Part shown: positions 27,920-37,179 of the stretch, one piece after another
Layout: every line of letters begins with the position of its first letter
Numbering within the stretch: position 1 is the stretch's first letter
Assembly (NCBI GenBank): GCA_021776685.1
Contig: JAJFFJ010000071.1
Location: 22,634 to 86,633, forward strand
DNA: 64,000 bases
Origin: Alphaproteobacteria bacterium
GTDB taxonomy: Bacteria; Pseudomonadota; Alphaproteobacteria; Bin65
Direction: 5' to 3'
The notes under the pieces: model-generated
What the model was told of the DNA's origin: nothing
What the model saw: the letters and a program-made list of their open reading frames with translations, nothing else
The model's database searches: none
Made by a program: the position numbers and the translations under genes

Positions 27920-28770
27920 GAACCTGCCTCCCCGGCGGCTTCCATCAGCGCACGTTTGCCCAGAACCCCCGCCAACTGCCGGCGATAGGCGGCGTCGGCC
28001 ACATGGTCGTCCATGGGGTCGGTGCGCCCGGCAATGTCTCTGGCGACCTGCGTTGCAAGATTCTCGTCGACGGGCGCGCCCGCGAATTCTTTCAGATCAA
28101 AGGCAACCGGACGGTCTTCCACGCCACCCAGACCAAGCCTGCCACCCGCGAGGCTTCCCGTAGCATCCAGCTCAATCCATACCGCCGCCGCGGTCAGCGC
28201 AAAATCACCATGGCGCTGTGCCTCTTCAACAAAGCCGAAGCTGCCGCTTCGACGTGGCCAGTGAATCGCCGTGATCATCTCCGTCGGCTGGCGGGCGGTG
28301 GTCAGGACGCCCTCGAAAAAATCATCGGCCGCGACGCGACGCGAACCGTCTTTGCTTTGCAGCTCGACCTCGCCGCCCAGTGTCAACAGACACAGGGGCA
28401 GTTCTGCGCTGGGATCCGCATGGGCGATGCTGCCACCCAGGGTGCCGCGGCTGCGGGTCTGGTAGTGGCCGATCGACGGCATGGCTTTAGCCAGCAGGGG
28501 CACCACCGTCATCAGGAGATCGTCGCGCATCGCCTGCGTCTGGCGCAGCATGGCGCCGGTGGTGACCGCACCGTTGGCCGTAATTCCGCCGAGACCAGCC
28601 GTCCGGTTCAGATCGATAACCAGTGAAGGTGTTGCCGCGCGCAAGTTCAGCATCGGCCCGAGCGACATACCACCCGCCAGCAGAACCGCATCGTCACCGG
28701 CTTCCAGCAGCAGATCGAGCACCTCTTCGATACTGCTTGCGCGCACATAGTCAAAGGCGACCGGCTTCAC
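27916..28770 (-). CDS. Molybdenum hydroxylase FAD-binding medium subunit
   Basis: A 284-residue FAD subunit of the CoxM type. It begins VKPVAFDYVRASS and shows the FAD pyrophosphate loop AGGMSLGPMLNLR (about residues 32-44) and the second FAD motif TRSRGTLGGSIAHADPSAELP near residue 105. No extra cysteine-rich insert for a 4Fe-4S cluster is present, so it differs from 4-hydroxybenzoyl-CoA reductase HcrB. I chose GTG 28770 because it overlaps the large-subunit stop (GTGA) and fits the usual family start; a TTG at 28791 is less likely. Confidence 0.92.
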   Translation of the reverse strand: MKPVAFDYVRASSIEEVLDLLLEAGDDAVLLAGGMSLGPMLNLRAATPSLVIDLNRTAGLGGITANGAVTTGAMLRQTQAMRDDLLMTVVPLLAKAMPSIGHYQTRSRGTLGGSIAHADPSAELPLCLLTLGGEVELQSKDGSRRVAADDFFEGVLTTARQPTEMITAIHWPRRSGSFGFVEEAQRHGDFALTAAAVWIELDATGSLAGGRLGLGGVEDRPVAFDLKEFAGAPVDENLATQVARDIAGRTDPMDDHVADAAYRRQLAGVLGKRALMEAAGEAGS

Positions 28771-31211
28771 GCTTTTGTCTCCTGCAGCCAACGCCAGACC
28801 TTTGGCATGGTCAGGGGCGGCGAGATATCCGCCCGACCCAACGCATCCGCCACTGCGTTGGTGAGCGCAGCAGGCGCCAGCATGGAAGAGCCATCCCCCA
28901 ATCCTTTGGCGCCGAGTTTCGTCTTGGGCGAAGGCGTCGGCACATGGCCAACCTCGAAGTCCGGCACTTCCATGGCGGTGGGACAGAGATAGTCAGCGAA
29001 AGTCCCTGAGAGGAAATTGCCATCCTCGTCATAAGTCATTTCTTCGAACATTGCGCCGCCGAGGCCGTGGACGAACCCGCCGATGATCTGCCCTTCGACG
29101 ATCTTGGGATTGAGCAACTCTCCCACGTCATGAACCGAGACATATTTTTCAATGGTGATCCGGCCGGTCTCGGCATCGATCTCCACCGCCGCCAGATCGA
29201 AGATCGCGCCATAGGTGACCGAGGACGCTACGGTATCTTCCGGCGTGGGCCCGTCCAGATCGGCCGTCACCGTCGTTGTCTCATAGATGCCGGGCTCAAC
29301 CCCGTCCGGCAGGTTGACCGGGTTCCAATGTGCCTGGGTCCCGACCCGTGTCAGCGATAGCGCTTTGTCGGAGCCAACAATGCGTGCTTGCCCCTCGACC
29401 AGTTCCACATCCTCAACCGCACATTCAAGCTGATCCGCGGCCATGATCTTGAGTTTTCGCGCCACCCGGTCGGCCCCTTCGACGACGGCGTCGGTCACGG
29501 CAACAGAGAAACGGTTGCCATAGTTGCCGGATCCAATGGACCAGGGGCTGGTCATGGTGTCGATTTCCGTGATCACATCCACATCGTCCGGCGTGATGCC
29601 CAGCGCGTCAGCGACAATCTGGGCTGTAACCGTTGCGTGGCCTTGCCCATTGGGCGTGCTGTCGAGCTGTACGGTCACGCCGCCGGAAGGGTCCATGGAG
29701 ATGACGACGCTGGAATTCGCCCCCGATTTGGCGCCGGACTTGGCGCGTTCTTCCGGTGTCTGAGCGAGGCTGACATAGCCCATGTTGGAGCCGGATGGCT
29801 CGACCGCACATGCGATGCCAATGCCGTATAGCTTCCCTTCGGCGCGCTTCTCATCCCGGCGCTTCTTCAGCGCCTGATAGTCCGCGCGGGCCTCGAGTTC
29901 GTCGACGCATTTTTGGTAGTCGCCCGCATCCATCACTGACCCGCCGGGGGTCTCGTAAGGGAAAGCGTCTTTGTCGATGAAATTACGACGGCGAAGATCC
30001 ACTGGGTCGATGTTCAGCTCCCGCGCCGCGTGATCCATGAAGCGCTCGAGTGAATAGAAGAACTGGGTGCCGCCATAGCCGCGGTTTAGCCCGACCGGCA
30101 CCTTATTGGTGACGACCAGGTAGTTCTCGGTGTGGATGTTCTGCACACCGTAGCAGCCATTCAAAGTGGACTGCATGCGGTAGACGGAGGCGGGCTCGGG
30201 CGGCCGGAGAAAGGCGCCCATGTCGTTGATGTTGCGAAAGCGTAGCGCCGTCAGTTCACCGTCCGCCGCAAACGCGCCGGTCACCGTACCGCTGCGGCCG
30301 GTTGCTGCCGATGACGCCGCCAGATGTTCCAGCCGGTCCTCGGTCCATTTCACGGGTACGCCCAGGATACGGCTGACCGCGCAAAGCAACACGATATAGG
30401 CGGCGACGCCCTGCTTAATGCCGAAACTACCGCCCGAAGCCTGTGCCGTAATCAGTCGCAACCGGTTACCCGGCACGCCCAGCGCGCCGGCCATCAACGG
30501 CTGAATCACAAACGGGCCCTGAAAGTTCGACCACACGGTATAGCGGTCGGGCACACTTTCGAAGTTGGCGACGACGCCATAGGTTTCCATGGGAGTGGAG
30601 GAATAGCGCTGGATGTGAAAGTCCAGGCTGACCACATGGGCGGCTTCGTCAAAGGCGCTCTCAGGATCGCCATTGATGATCGTGCGATGGCCAGCAACAT
30701 TGCTGCCGGCCACGTCGTGCAGCACCGGCGCATCGTCTGCCATCGCCGCTTCGGCGTCGATCGCGGCATCCAGCGGTTCGTACTCCACTTCAATCAGGTC
30801 GAGAGCGTCTTCGGCCAGATACCGGTCGCGGGCCACCACCACGGCCACCGGCTCGCCGACAAACCGCGCCTTGTCGATGGCGATAGGCATGAATCTGATG
30901 GGCGTTCGCACCACACTCGGGATGCCACGGAGATATTCAGCCACCTGTTCGCCGGTGACGACGCCGTAGACACCGCTCAGCGCAAGCGCGGCGGAAGCGT
31001 CGATGCTGGTGATCTTTGCGTGGGCATAGGGCGAGCGCAGGATCGCGGCATGGCGCAGGCCGGCCACCGGCTCCATATCGTCGATGAAGCGGGCACTGCC
31101 GGTCAGCAGCGCCGCGTCTTCCTTTCGCGGCACGGACTTGCCAATCCAGCGATCTGGCCAACGACCTGGCTTGCCGGACGATCCGTCCGTCGGAACCTCT
31201 GTTTCCGCCAT
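28767..31211 (-). CDS. Molybdenum hydroxylase large (molybdopterin) subunit
   Basis: An 814-residue xanthine-oxidase-family large subunit. The N-terminal a/b-hammerhead domain (GKSVPRKEDAALLTGSARF) precedes the cofactor domains with GGSFGIKQG, and the active-site loop reads VGLNRGYGGTQFFYSLERFMD. This loop is neither AYRCSFR nor AYRGAGR, so CO dehydrogenase is unlikely. The cofactor would be Mo with a molybdopterin dinucleotide, hydroxylating a heterocycle or acyl-CoA with water as oxygen source. It heads the L-M-S-ligase unit and follows the E1-type gene by 114 bp. A furoyl-CoA dehydrogenase role is suggested by gene order only. Confidence 0.9.
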   Translation of the reverse strand: MAETEVPTDGSSGKPGRWPDRWIGKSVPRKEDAALLTGSARFIDDMEPVAGLRHAAILRSPYAHAKITSIDASAALALSGVYGVVTGEQVAEYLRGIPSVVRTPIRFMPIAIDKARFVGEPVAVVVARDRYLAEDALDLIEVEYEPLDAAIDAEAAMADDAPVLHDVAGSNVAGHRTIINGDPESAFDEAAHVVSLDFHIQRYSSTPMETYGVVANFESVPDRYTVWSNFQGPFVIQPLMAGALGVPGNRLRLITAQASGGSFGIKQGVAAYIVLLCAVSRILGVPVKWTEDRLEHLAASSAATGRSGTVTGAFAADGELTALRFRNINDMGAFLRPPEPASVYRMQSTLNGCYGVQNIHTENYLVVTNKVPVGLNRGYGGTQFFYSLERFMDHAARELNIDPVDLRRRNFIDKDAFPYETPGGSVMDAGDYQKCVDELEARADYQALKKRRDEKRAEGKLYGIGIACAVEPSGSNMGYVSLAQTPEERAKSGAKSGANSSVVISMDPSGGVTVQLDSTPNGQGHATVTAQIVADALGITPDDVDVITEIDTMTSPWSIGSGNYGNRFSVAVTDAVVEGADRVARKLKIMAADQLECAVEDVELVEGQARIVGSDKALSLTRVGTQAHWNPVNLPDGVEPGIYETTTVTADLDGPTPEDTVASSVTYGAIFDLAAVEIDAETGRITIEKYVSVHDVGELLNPKIVEGQIIGGFVHGLGGAMFEEMTYDEDGNFLSGTFADYLCPTAMEVPDFEVGHVPTPSPKTKLGAKGLGDGSSMLAPAALTNAVADALGRADISPPLTMPKVWRWLQETKA

Positions 31212-31325
31212 GTTCCCTCTACCGCGCGGACGCCGAAATCATCGCAAGCGTCGGTCTTGTTCTTGTTGGTTGCTTAAGAAAACCCACCTAACAAATCCCA
31301 TGCCGCCCTGCAACCGACCGTCCTG

Positions 31326-34040
31326 TCACGCCAGCGCGGCGGCAATCGTCTTCGCCTGCGCAGCCTTGTGCCGGGCCGGGTATCCACTGGCCGACGACGG
31401 ATTTGCCGCTGGCCCCACATACCGCAAGGGCGCGCCCTGAATCTCCCGCAGGCAGCGCTCCATATAAGTCCAGGGACCCATATTCATCGGCTCTTCCTGA
31501 CACCATATCAGTTCTGCATCCGGATGCCGTGCCAGCTCCTGCCTCAAGGCCGCTTCCGGCAGCGGATAGAGTTCTTCCACTCTTGTGACGGCGATGTCAT
31601 CCCGGCCAGCCGCATCGCGCGCCTCCACCAAGTCATAGTAGATCCGCCCGCAGCAGAAAACATGACGCTGGGCGCGGTCCACGGACCCATCCCCCAACAC
31701 CGGCGCGAAGCTTGATCCTGTCCCCAGATCCGCCAGATCCGACACCGCACGCCGGTGGCGCAGCAGTGATTTGGGCGTCATCAGCACCAGCGGCGTTCTG
31801 AAGTCGCGCAACATCTGGCGGCGCAGGACGTGGAAATAATTGGCCGGTGTGGTGCAGTTCACCACCTGAAGGTTGTCCCGGGCGCACAGTTGGAGAAACC
31901 TCTCGACCCGGGCGGAGGAATGATCGGGTCCGCCACCTTCCAGCCCATGGGGCAACAGCATGACCAGCCCTGAGAGCCGGAACCATTTCTCCTCCGCGGC
32001 GGCGATATACTGATCGATGATGATTTGGGCGCCATTCGCGAAATCGCCGAACTGCGCTTCCCAGCAGACCAGCGTCTGGGGATCAGCCGTGCTGTAACCA
32101 TACTCAAAACCGAGCACGCTCGCCTCGGCCAGGGGGCTGTCATAGAGCTCGAAACGCGCGCCGGGATTGATGCCTCCGAGCGGCGCATGCGCCTGATCGG
32201 TGATCTGGTCGAAAAGCACACCATGACGATGGGAGAAGGTGCCGCGCCGGCTATCCTGCCCGGTCAGGCGGACGCCATGGCCGTCATCCAGCAAAGTGGC
32301 AAACGCAAGCGCCTCCGCCGTGGACCAGGCGATGCCTGCGCCCTGACTGACGCTCTCCTGCCGTTCATCCAGTTGCCGGGCAATCTTAGGATGAACTGAA
32401 AAGCCGTCGGGCAGCATGTGCAGTTTCTTGCCCAACTCCCGGAGTCGTTCCGGTGCAACTCCGGTTTCGGGATCGGGATTGGCAGCAGACGAGCGGGTGT
32501 TGATGGCCGCCCATCGCCCCGCCCGCCAGTCTGGCGCGTTGGGCCGCCAGGTTTGCGCTGCCTCGAAACCTTCCTCAAATCGGGCGAGATGCGGCGTCAG
32601 CAACGCCTGAGCCCCTTCCGCGTCGATCACGCCATCCGCCACCAGCCGATCCTGATATTGGCTGCGCACCGGCGGCAATGCATCGACCTTCTGGTACATG
32701 CCCGGCTGGGTATAGCGGGGTTCGTCCATTTCGTTGTGACCGCGGCGGCGATAGCAGATCAATTCGATTGCCACATCGACGCCAAAGGTCTCCCAGAAGT
32801 CGAAGGCCAGATCAGCAGCGCGAACGGCGGCTTCAGGGTCGTCCGCATTGACACGGAAAACAGGCGCGCCAATCAGCTTCACGATATCTGAGGCAAAACG
32901 GGAGCTGCGCTGATCTTCCGGCCGCGTCGTAAAGGCCACCCGGTTGTCGACGGTCACATGAATACTGCCGCGGGTCTGAAATCCGTCGAGGCGCGCCAGC
33001 TGCAGCGTTTCCGATACCAGCCCCTGGCCGGCAAAACCGCCATCCGTATGCATCATGATGCCCAGAATCCGGCTGGGATCTTCCGCCATCGCCTGCTTGG
33101 CGCGAAGTTTGCCCAGGGAGACCGGGATCACCGCCTCGATATGGGAGGGGTGGCTGGCCATGGACAGTCTGATGGTTTTTCCATCGACCTCCCGGTTGCC
33201 GGAATGACCGATGTGGTAGGAAACGTCGCCAGCGGCGTCATAGTCTTCCGGGTACGGCGGCTTGCCAGCAAACTCGCCGATCACGGCCGCAAGCGGCTTG
33301 CCCATGAAGGTGGCCATGAAGGTGGTGCGACCCCGGTGCATGGGGCCGATGACGATCTCTTCGATACCGGCGCCGACTGCCCGCTCCAGCAGCCGTTCCG
33401 ACATCGGCAGCTGCGCCTCCGAGCCTTCCATCCCGAAGCGCTTGGACGTGGGATATTTCACCTGCAGGAAGTTCTCAAAGCCCTCTGCAACGGTCAGCTG
33501 TTCGAGAATCCAGCGGCGCTGGTCCGCTGCTGGCTGCCGCGCGCCCAGATCCTCCATCCGCGTGGCAATCCATTGTCGCTGCGTGCTGTCCTCCAGATGG
33601 GCGAAGTCTGCCGAGAGAGAGCCGCAATAGCTGGCTTTGAGATGATCGATCAGGGACCGCAGGGTGGTTGCGTCGCCGCTCGTGACACCCTTTGTGACGC
33701 CGGCGAAAGCCATTTCCAGATCGGCTTCCGACAGGCCATGAAAAGCGGGATCGAGATCGGCGAGGTCAGGCTTGTCGGCCAACCCCAGAGGATCATAGTC
33801 CGCCACCAGATAGCCTCTGGCCCGGTAGGCATCAATCAGCCGCGCAACGCGTCCGTCCAACATATTCGGGACTGTAGAAGCTGTCGGCACCGCAGCGCCG
33901 TTCGTCGCAACCGGCACCGGCCGCCCTTCGAACAACGCCCGCCAGTCGGCCGGCACTGAGGCCGGATCGCGCCGGTATTGCGCCTCCAAAGCGTCGAACC
34001 ATGCCGGGTCTGCGGAAAGAAGCATCTTGCCGTCGGTCAT
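31326..34040 (-). CDS. 2-Oxoglutarate dehydrogenase E1-type thiamine-diphosphate decarboxylase (SucA paralogue)
   Basis: A 904-residue E1 protein with the whole SucA layout: an N-terminal segment (ADPAWFDALEAQYRRDP) like the E2-binding helix, then the ThDP-binding half with GPMHRGRTTF and TDGGFAGQGLVSETLQLARLDGF, IELICYRRRGHNEMDEP, and the C-terminal transketolase half (RGTFSHRHGVLFDQ). Several normally strict positions differ from housekeeping SucA (HTDGGFAGQG instead of HGDAAFAGQG; GPMHRGR instead of GMAHRGR). No E2 or E3 genes are next to it, so it would have to borrow them or act as a decarboxylase alone. Its place between crotonase and molybdenum-hydroxylase genes suggests it handles the pathway's 2-oxoacid product. 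Confidence 0.88.
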   Translation of the reverse strand: MTDGKMLLSADPAWFDALEAQYRRDPASVPADWRALFEGRPVPVATNGAAVPTASTVPNMLDGRVARLIDAYRARGYLVADYDPLGLADKPDLADLDPAFHGLSEADLEMAFAGVTKGVTSGDATTLRSLIDHLKASYCGSLSADFAHLEDSTQRQWIATRMEDLGARQPAADQRRWILEQLTVAEGFENFLQVKYPTSKRFGMEGSEAQLPMSERLLERAVGAGIEEIVIGPMHRGRTTFMATFMGKPLAAVIGEFAGKPPYPEDYDAAGDVSYHIGHSGNREVDGKTIRLSMASHPSHIEAVIPVSLGKLRAKQAMAEDPSRILGIMMHTDGGFAGQGLVSETLQLARLDGFQTRGSIHVTVDNRVAFTTRPEDQRSSRFASDIVKLIGAPVFRVNADDPEAAVRAADLAFDFWETFGVDVAIELICYRRRGHNEMDEPRYTQPGMYQKVDALPPVRSQYQDRLVADGVIDAEGAQALLTPHLARFEEGFEAAQTWRPNAPDWRAGRWAAINTRSSAANPDPETGVAPERLRELGKKLHMLPDGFSVHPKIARQLDERQESVSQGAGIAWSTAEALAFATLLDDGHGVRLTGQDSRRGTFSHRHGVLFDQITDQAHAPLGGINPGARFELYDSPLAEASVLGFEYGYSTADPQTLVCWEAQFGDFANGAQIIIDQYIAAAEEKWFRLSGLVMLLPHGLEGGGPDHSSARVERFLQLCARDNLQVVNCTTPANYFHVLRRQMLRDFRTPLVLMTPKSLLRHRRAVSDLADLGTGSSFAPVLGDGSVDRAQRHVFCCGRIYYDLVEARDAAGRDDIAVTRVEELYPLPEAALRQELARHPDAELIWCQEEPMNMGPWTYMERCLREIQGAPLRYVGPAANPSSASGYPARHKAAQAKTIAAALA

Positions 34041-34063
34041 GCGTCCGCGAAGCCCGCCCCTGC

Positions 34064-34525
34064 CTATCCGGCAATCCGGTTATAGAGTTCCAGATAACGG
34101 GTGCGAATCTGATCCTCTGAAAGCTCCGGCTGGTAGGTGTAGATCGGCGAGTTGACTGGACGGGCGCTCTCTACCCGCATCTTCACCACGTGGTTCACCG
34201 GATACATGTCGCCAGCCTTCTCCCAGAATGGTTTGGCAACGGCATCGAAATCCGGACCTTCCTCCAGCACCTCTGCCTGGCCTTTGAAGCGATAGCCCCG
34301 GCGCAGGAAGATATCGACAATATTGATCTCCATCGCCGGGTTGCGCTGCACATTGGCCACGGTCTGCGGCGACATGCAGTCAGCGAATCCGATATGGTCA
34401 TCATCGATCACCGCCAGGGACGCCTTTGGCGACAGGTTGGGCGAGCCATCCTCGTTTACCGTCGCGGCAAAGCACAATCCGGTCGTGACGATCATGGCAC
34501 GCATCTCGTTGGTCAATAGCGTCAT
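34064..34525 (-). CDS. Pyridoxamine 5'-phosphate oxidase-like flavin-binding protein
   Basis: A 153-residue split-barrel protein of the PNPOx-like family. The typical N-terminal strand pair is seen in LCFAATVNEDGSPNLSPKASLAVIDDDHIGFAD, followed by MEINIVDIFLRRGYRFKGQAEVL. Members bind FMN, F420 or heme and reduce varied small molecules; the B6 oxidase activity itself is not implied. ATG 34525 has a strong AAAGGAG ribosome site, unlike the GTG at 34546. It lies between crotonase and E1-type genes in the long minus-strand set. Confidence 0.8.
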   Translation of the reverse strand: MTLLTNEMRAMIVTTGLCFAATVNEDGSPNLSPKASLAVIDDDHIGFADCMSPQTVANVQRNPAMEINIVDIFLRRGYRFKGQAEVLEEGPDFDAVAKPFWEKAGDMYPVNHVVKMRVESARPVNSPIYTYQPELSEDQIRTRYLELYNRIAG

Positions 34526-34546
34526 GCCGAAACTCCTTTCGCCCAC

Positions 34547-35362
34547 TCACATGTCTGAAAAGTCGGGCTTCTTCTTTCCCATGAAGGCGTCGATGCCATG
34601 CTTGAACTCTGGCCCCGGACGCAGTTTCTCGAATGCCTGGCCTTCCAATTCCATACCCACATGCAGCGGCGCATCTTCCGATGCATTCAACACCCATTTG
34701 AGTGTGGAAAGTGGCACCTGAGGTCGCGCGGCCAGGTCCTCGACCCATCGATCGATGGCCTCGTCCAGGCCGCCATCGGGCACAACTTCTGACACCAAGC
34801 CCCAGTCAAAGGCCACTTGAGCTGAAATGCGGCGGCCGCGCATGACCATTTCCTTTGCCCGTGAGAGGCCGGCGATTTTCGCAACCCGGTGGGTGCCGCC
34901 ACTGCCTGGGATGATGCCCAGGTTAATTTCCGGCAGGGCGAGTTGGCTGTTTTCGGTAGCGATGCGGAAATCACAGGCCATCGCCAATTCGAAAGAAACT
35001 CCCATGGCGAATTTCTCGATACCGACAATCACAGGTTTGCGGCAGCGCTCCGGGGTCGCCACATTGAACGCGAGATCGGACATGTGATCCCGGTCCACCT
35101 TGAGGAAGCCGGGAATTTCGCCGCCCGAGCTGTAAACCCCGTTGGCGCCCCGAATGACGATCACGCGCACGTCCGGATCCTGATCCATCTCTTCGAGCAA
35201 GGCGCGTATCTGGAACCGGTTCTTGAACGTGATGATGTTCATGGGTGGCCGGTCGAAGATTAGATAGCCGGCCCGCTTGGCCGTATCCTTCTCCACCCGG
35301 ATACCGTCCAGATCCTCAAGCAGGATCGCCCTCGACCGTGCGTATTCTTCTGCTGCGTTCAT
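34547..35362 (-). CDS. Crotonase-family enoyl-CoA hydratase/hydrolase (paralogue of the 25-kb gene)
   Basis: A 271-residue crotonase. Both catalytic Glu positions are kept (GVSFELAMACD and LALPEINLGIIPGSGGTHR), and the oxyanion-hole segment is GVYSSGGEIPGF. Overall it resembles the gene at 24984-25793 over its whole length, so the two arose by duplication and bracket the same gene set. ATG 35362 is preceded by GGGGTGG and starts the family-like segment MNAAEEYARSRAILLEDLDG; the longer upstream frame is not needed. It is the first gene of the minus-strand set and is divergent from a GFA gene. Confidence 0.87.
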   Translation of the reverse strand: MNAAEEYARSRAILLEDLDGIRVEKDTAKRAGYLIFDRPPMNIITFKNRFQIRALLEEMDQDPDVRVIVIRGANGVYSSGGEIPGFLKVDRDHMSDLAFNVATPERCRKPVIVGIEKFAMGVSFELAMACDFRIATENSQLALPEINLGIIPGSGGTHRVAKIAGLSRAKEMVMRGRRISAQVAFDWGLVSEVVPDGGLDEAIDRWVEDLAARPQVPLSTLKWVLNASEDAPLHVGMELEGQAFEKLRPGPEFKHGIDAFMGKKKPDFSDM

Positions 35363-35503
35363 ACCACCCCACATAACGTCCGATGCCCGTTCCGGGCCAC
35401 ATTCCGGCCACCTGTACAGTACCCGTGGCCGCCGATACAATACTGCGTTGCATAGAAAAACTGACGCTATCTCTCCGCTGCAACTACAGGAAACCCGCCC
35501 TCA

Positions 35504-35938
35504 ATGGACGGTCGATTGATTAACGGAAGCTGCCACTGCGGCAACATCAGCTTCGCGTTCACCTGGACCCGCGATGGGGCCACCATACCGGTCCGCGCCT
35601 GCAGCTGCGCCTTCTGCATGAAGCACGGCGGCGTCTACACTTCGGACCCCGGCGGTGCCGTGAAAGTCACCATCGCGGACAACGACCTTGTGGAACGCTA
35701 TCGCTTCGGCACCGCCACGGCGGATTTCTTCGTCTGCCGCCGTTGCGGCGCGGTCCCTTTGGTGACCAGCGAAATCGACGGCGCGCTCTACGCGGTGGTC
35801 AACGTCAATACCTTCGACGACGTGGACCGCAACAGCTTTGACAGCGCCGTCACCGATTATGATGGCGAGGGCACAGACGACCGGCTGGCCCGCCGCGCCC
35901 GCAACTGGACGCCCCAGGTGGAGATCACCACGGGCTGA
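35504..35938 (+). CDS. GFA (glutathione-dependent formaldehyde-activating)-type zinc protein
   Basis: A 144-residue GFA/CENP-V-like protein. The zinc cysteines are visible in order: GSCHCGNISF, then CSCAFCMKHGG, then CRRCGAVPLV. Related proteins bind zinc structurally and were named for a debated glutathione-formaldehyde role; other members act on glutathione adducts. It is alone on the plus strand between two minus-strand units and ends 5 nt before the convergent CoA-transferase gene. Function beyond the fold is unclear. Confidence 0.83.
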   Translation: MDGRLINGSCHCGNISFAFTWTRDGATIPVRACSCAFCMKHGGVYTSDPGGAVKVTIADNDLVERYRFGTATADFFVCRRCGAVPLVTSEIDGALYAVVNVNTFDDVDRNSFDSAVTDYDGEGTDDRLARRARNWTPQVEITTG

Positions 35939-35943
35939 GAACC

Positions 35944-37152
35944 CTACTCTGCCGCCGCGGCCAGGCCACCTGACACCACGCCAGACGCTTTCAAGCCTTC
36001 AATTTCTGCAGTCGTATAGCCGGCGGCGGCCAGAATTTCGTCGGTCTGTTCGCCCAACACCGGCGCAGGTCTGGGCAGGTCAACGGGTGTTTCCGAAAAG
36101 CTGGCTGCAGCGCGGGCCTGGCGCAGCGGCCCGGCCACCGGGTGTTCCGTCTCGATTACCAGGCCGTTGGCTTCCACTTGCGGATGATGGATCATTTCCC
36201 GGCGCGTGAGCACTGGTACGCATGGCACGTCCGCCTTTTCCAGCCGCTCAAGCCACTCGGCGGAGGCGCGGGTGCGCAACACTTCCTGGGTCATGTTCAG
36301 CCGGTCATTGACGTTTTTCTGCCGGCCCGCAGGTGTCGAAAACCGGGGATCGTCGCGCCATTCCAGCCGCTCAAGCGCCTCGGTCAACCCATACCACTGC
36401 TTGTCGGTCATCGCCGCCACGGTGATATAGCCGTCGGCCGTTTCATAGATCAGGTCGATCTCGCTCTGCGCCGGCTCTGTCGCCGGCTCGTCGCCAACGA
36501 ACGTGCTGCTGTTCATGTCAGACGACCACAGGAAGGCGACGATGCTGTCGAGCATCGAGAGGTGAACATGCTGCCCTTTTCCTGTGCGCTCGCGGGCCAG
36601 AAGGGCCGCCGTGATCGCCTGGGAGGCAGTGATACCTGTCAGCTTGTCCGGGACGATGGTGCGCACCAGCCGGGGCCGCGCCTCGTCCGAGCCCGCCTGA
36701 ACCGAGGTCAGACCGGACAGCGCCTGAACCAGCGGATCGAACACGGGTTTGTGGCTGAGCGGTCCCTCGTGCCCGAAGCCGCTGATCGAGACATAGACGA
36801 TGCCAGGAGCAACCGCCCGCACCGCAGCCTCGCCCACGCCCATGCGGTCGGTGACGCCGGGGCGGAAGTTCTGGATGAACACATCCGCATCCCGGCAGAG
36901 GTGCAACACAACATCGACCGCGCCGTCCGCCTTCATGTCCACGGCGATCGACGTCTTGTTGCGGTTGTTGTTGACGAAGGATGCGGACATGCCATTCCGC
37001 TGCTCCGCCGCCGTCCGCGTGTGGTCGCCAATCGACGGGTTCTCGACCTTGATGACTTCCGCCCCCTGGTCCGCCAGGATCATGGTCGCCAGCGGGCCGG
37101 AGATCTGCGAGGTCATGTCGATGATACGAAACCCGGTCAGCGGTCCGGCCAT
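35944..37152 (-). CDS. Class III (CaiB/BaiF) CoA-transferase
   Basis: A 402-residue formyl-CoA-transferase-type enzyme. It begins GPLTGFRIIDMTSQISGPLATMILADQGAEVIKVE, the classical CaiB opening; the catalytic Asp is expected in the segment RFQ/DVFIQNFRPGV to LVQALSGLTS region, and the C-terminal part has the usual domain-linking extensions (PVLTRREMIHHPQ). It exchanges CoA between carboxylic acids, activating a substrate without ATP. It follows the YciI-like gene by 27 nt, so the two form a unit. The acid used is unknown. Confidence 0.88.
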   Translation of the reverse strand: MAGPLTGFRIIDMTSQISGPLATMILADQGAEVIKVENPSIGDHTRTAAEQRNGMSASFVNNNRNKTSIAVDMKADGAVDVVLHLCRDADVFIQNFRPGVTDRMGVGEAAVRAVAPGIVYVSISGFGHEGPLSHKPVFDPLVQALSGLTSVQAGSDEARPRLVRTIVPDKLTGITASQAITAALLARERTGKGQHVHLSMLDSIVAFLWSSDMNSSTFVGDEPATEPAQSEIDLIYETADGYITVAAMTDKQWYGLTEALERLEWRDDPRFSTPAGRQKNVNDRLNMTQEVLRTRASAEWLERLEKADVPCVPVLTRREMIHHPQVEANGLVIETEHPVAGPLRQARAAASFSETPVDLPRPAPVLGEQTDEILAAAGYTTAEIEGLKASGVVSGGLAAAAE

Positions 37153-37179
37153 GTCATTGTCTCCTTCGCGGGCGGTGGA

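Noticed and set aside
27416..31211. Carbon monoxide dehydrogenase (CoxMSL) identity for the molybdenum hydroxylases
   Set aside because: Neither large subunit (27.4-31.2 kb or 43.2-47.5 kb) has the AYRCSFR or AYRGAGR active-site loop; loops read LNRGYGGTQ and VRGFGGPQ.
35412..35419. CTGTACAG palindrome in the crotonase/GFA divergent region as an operator
   Set aside because: Eight bases with no supporting extended symmetry; expected by chance in this length.
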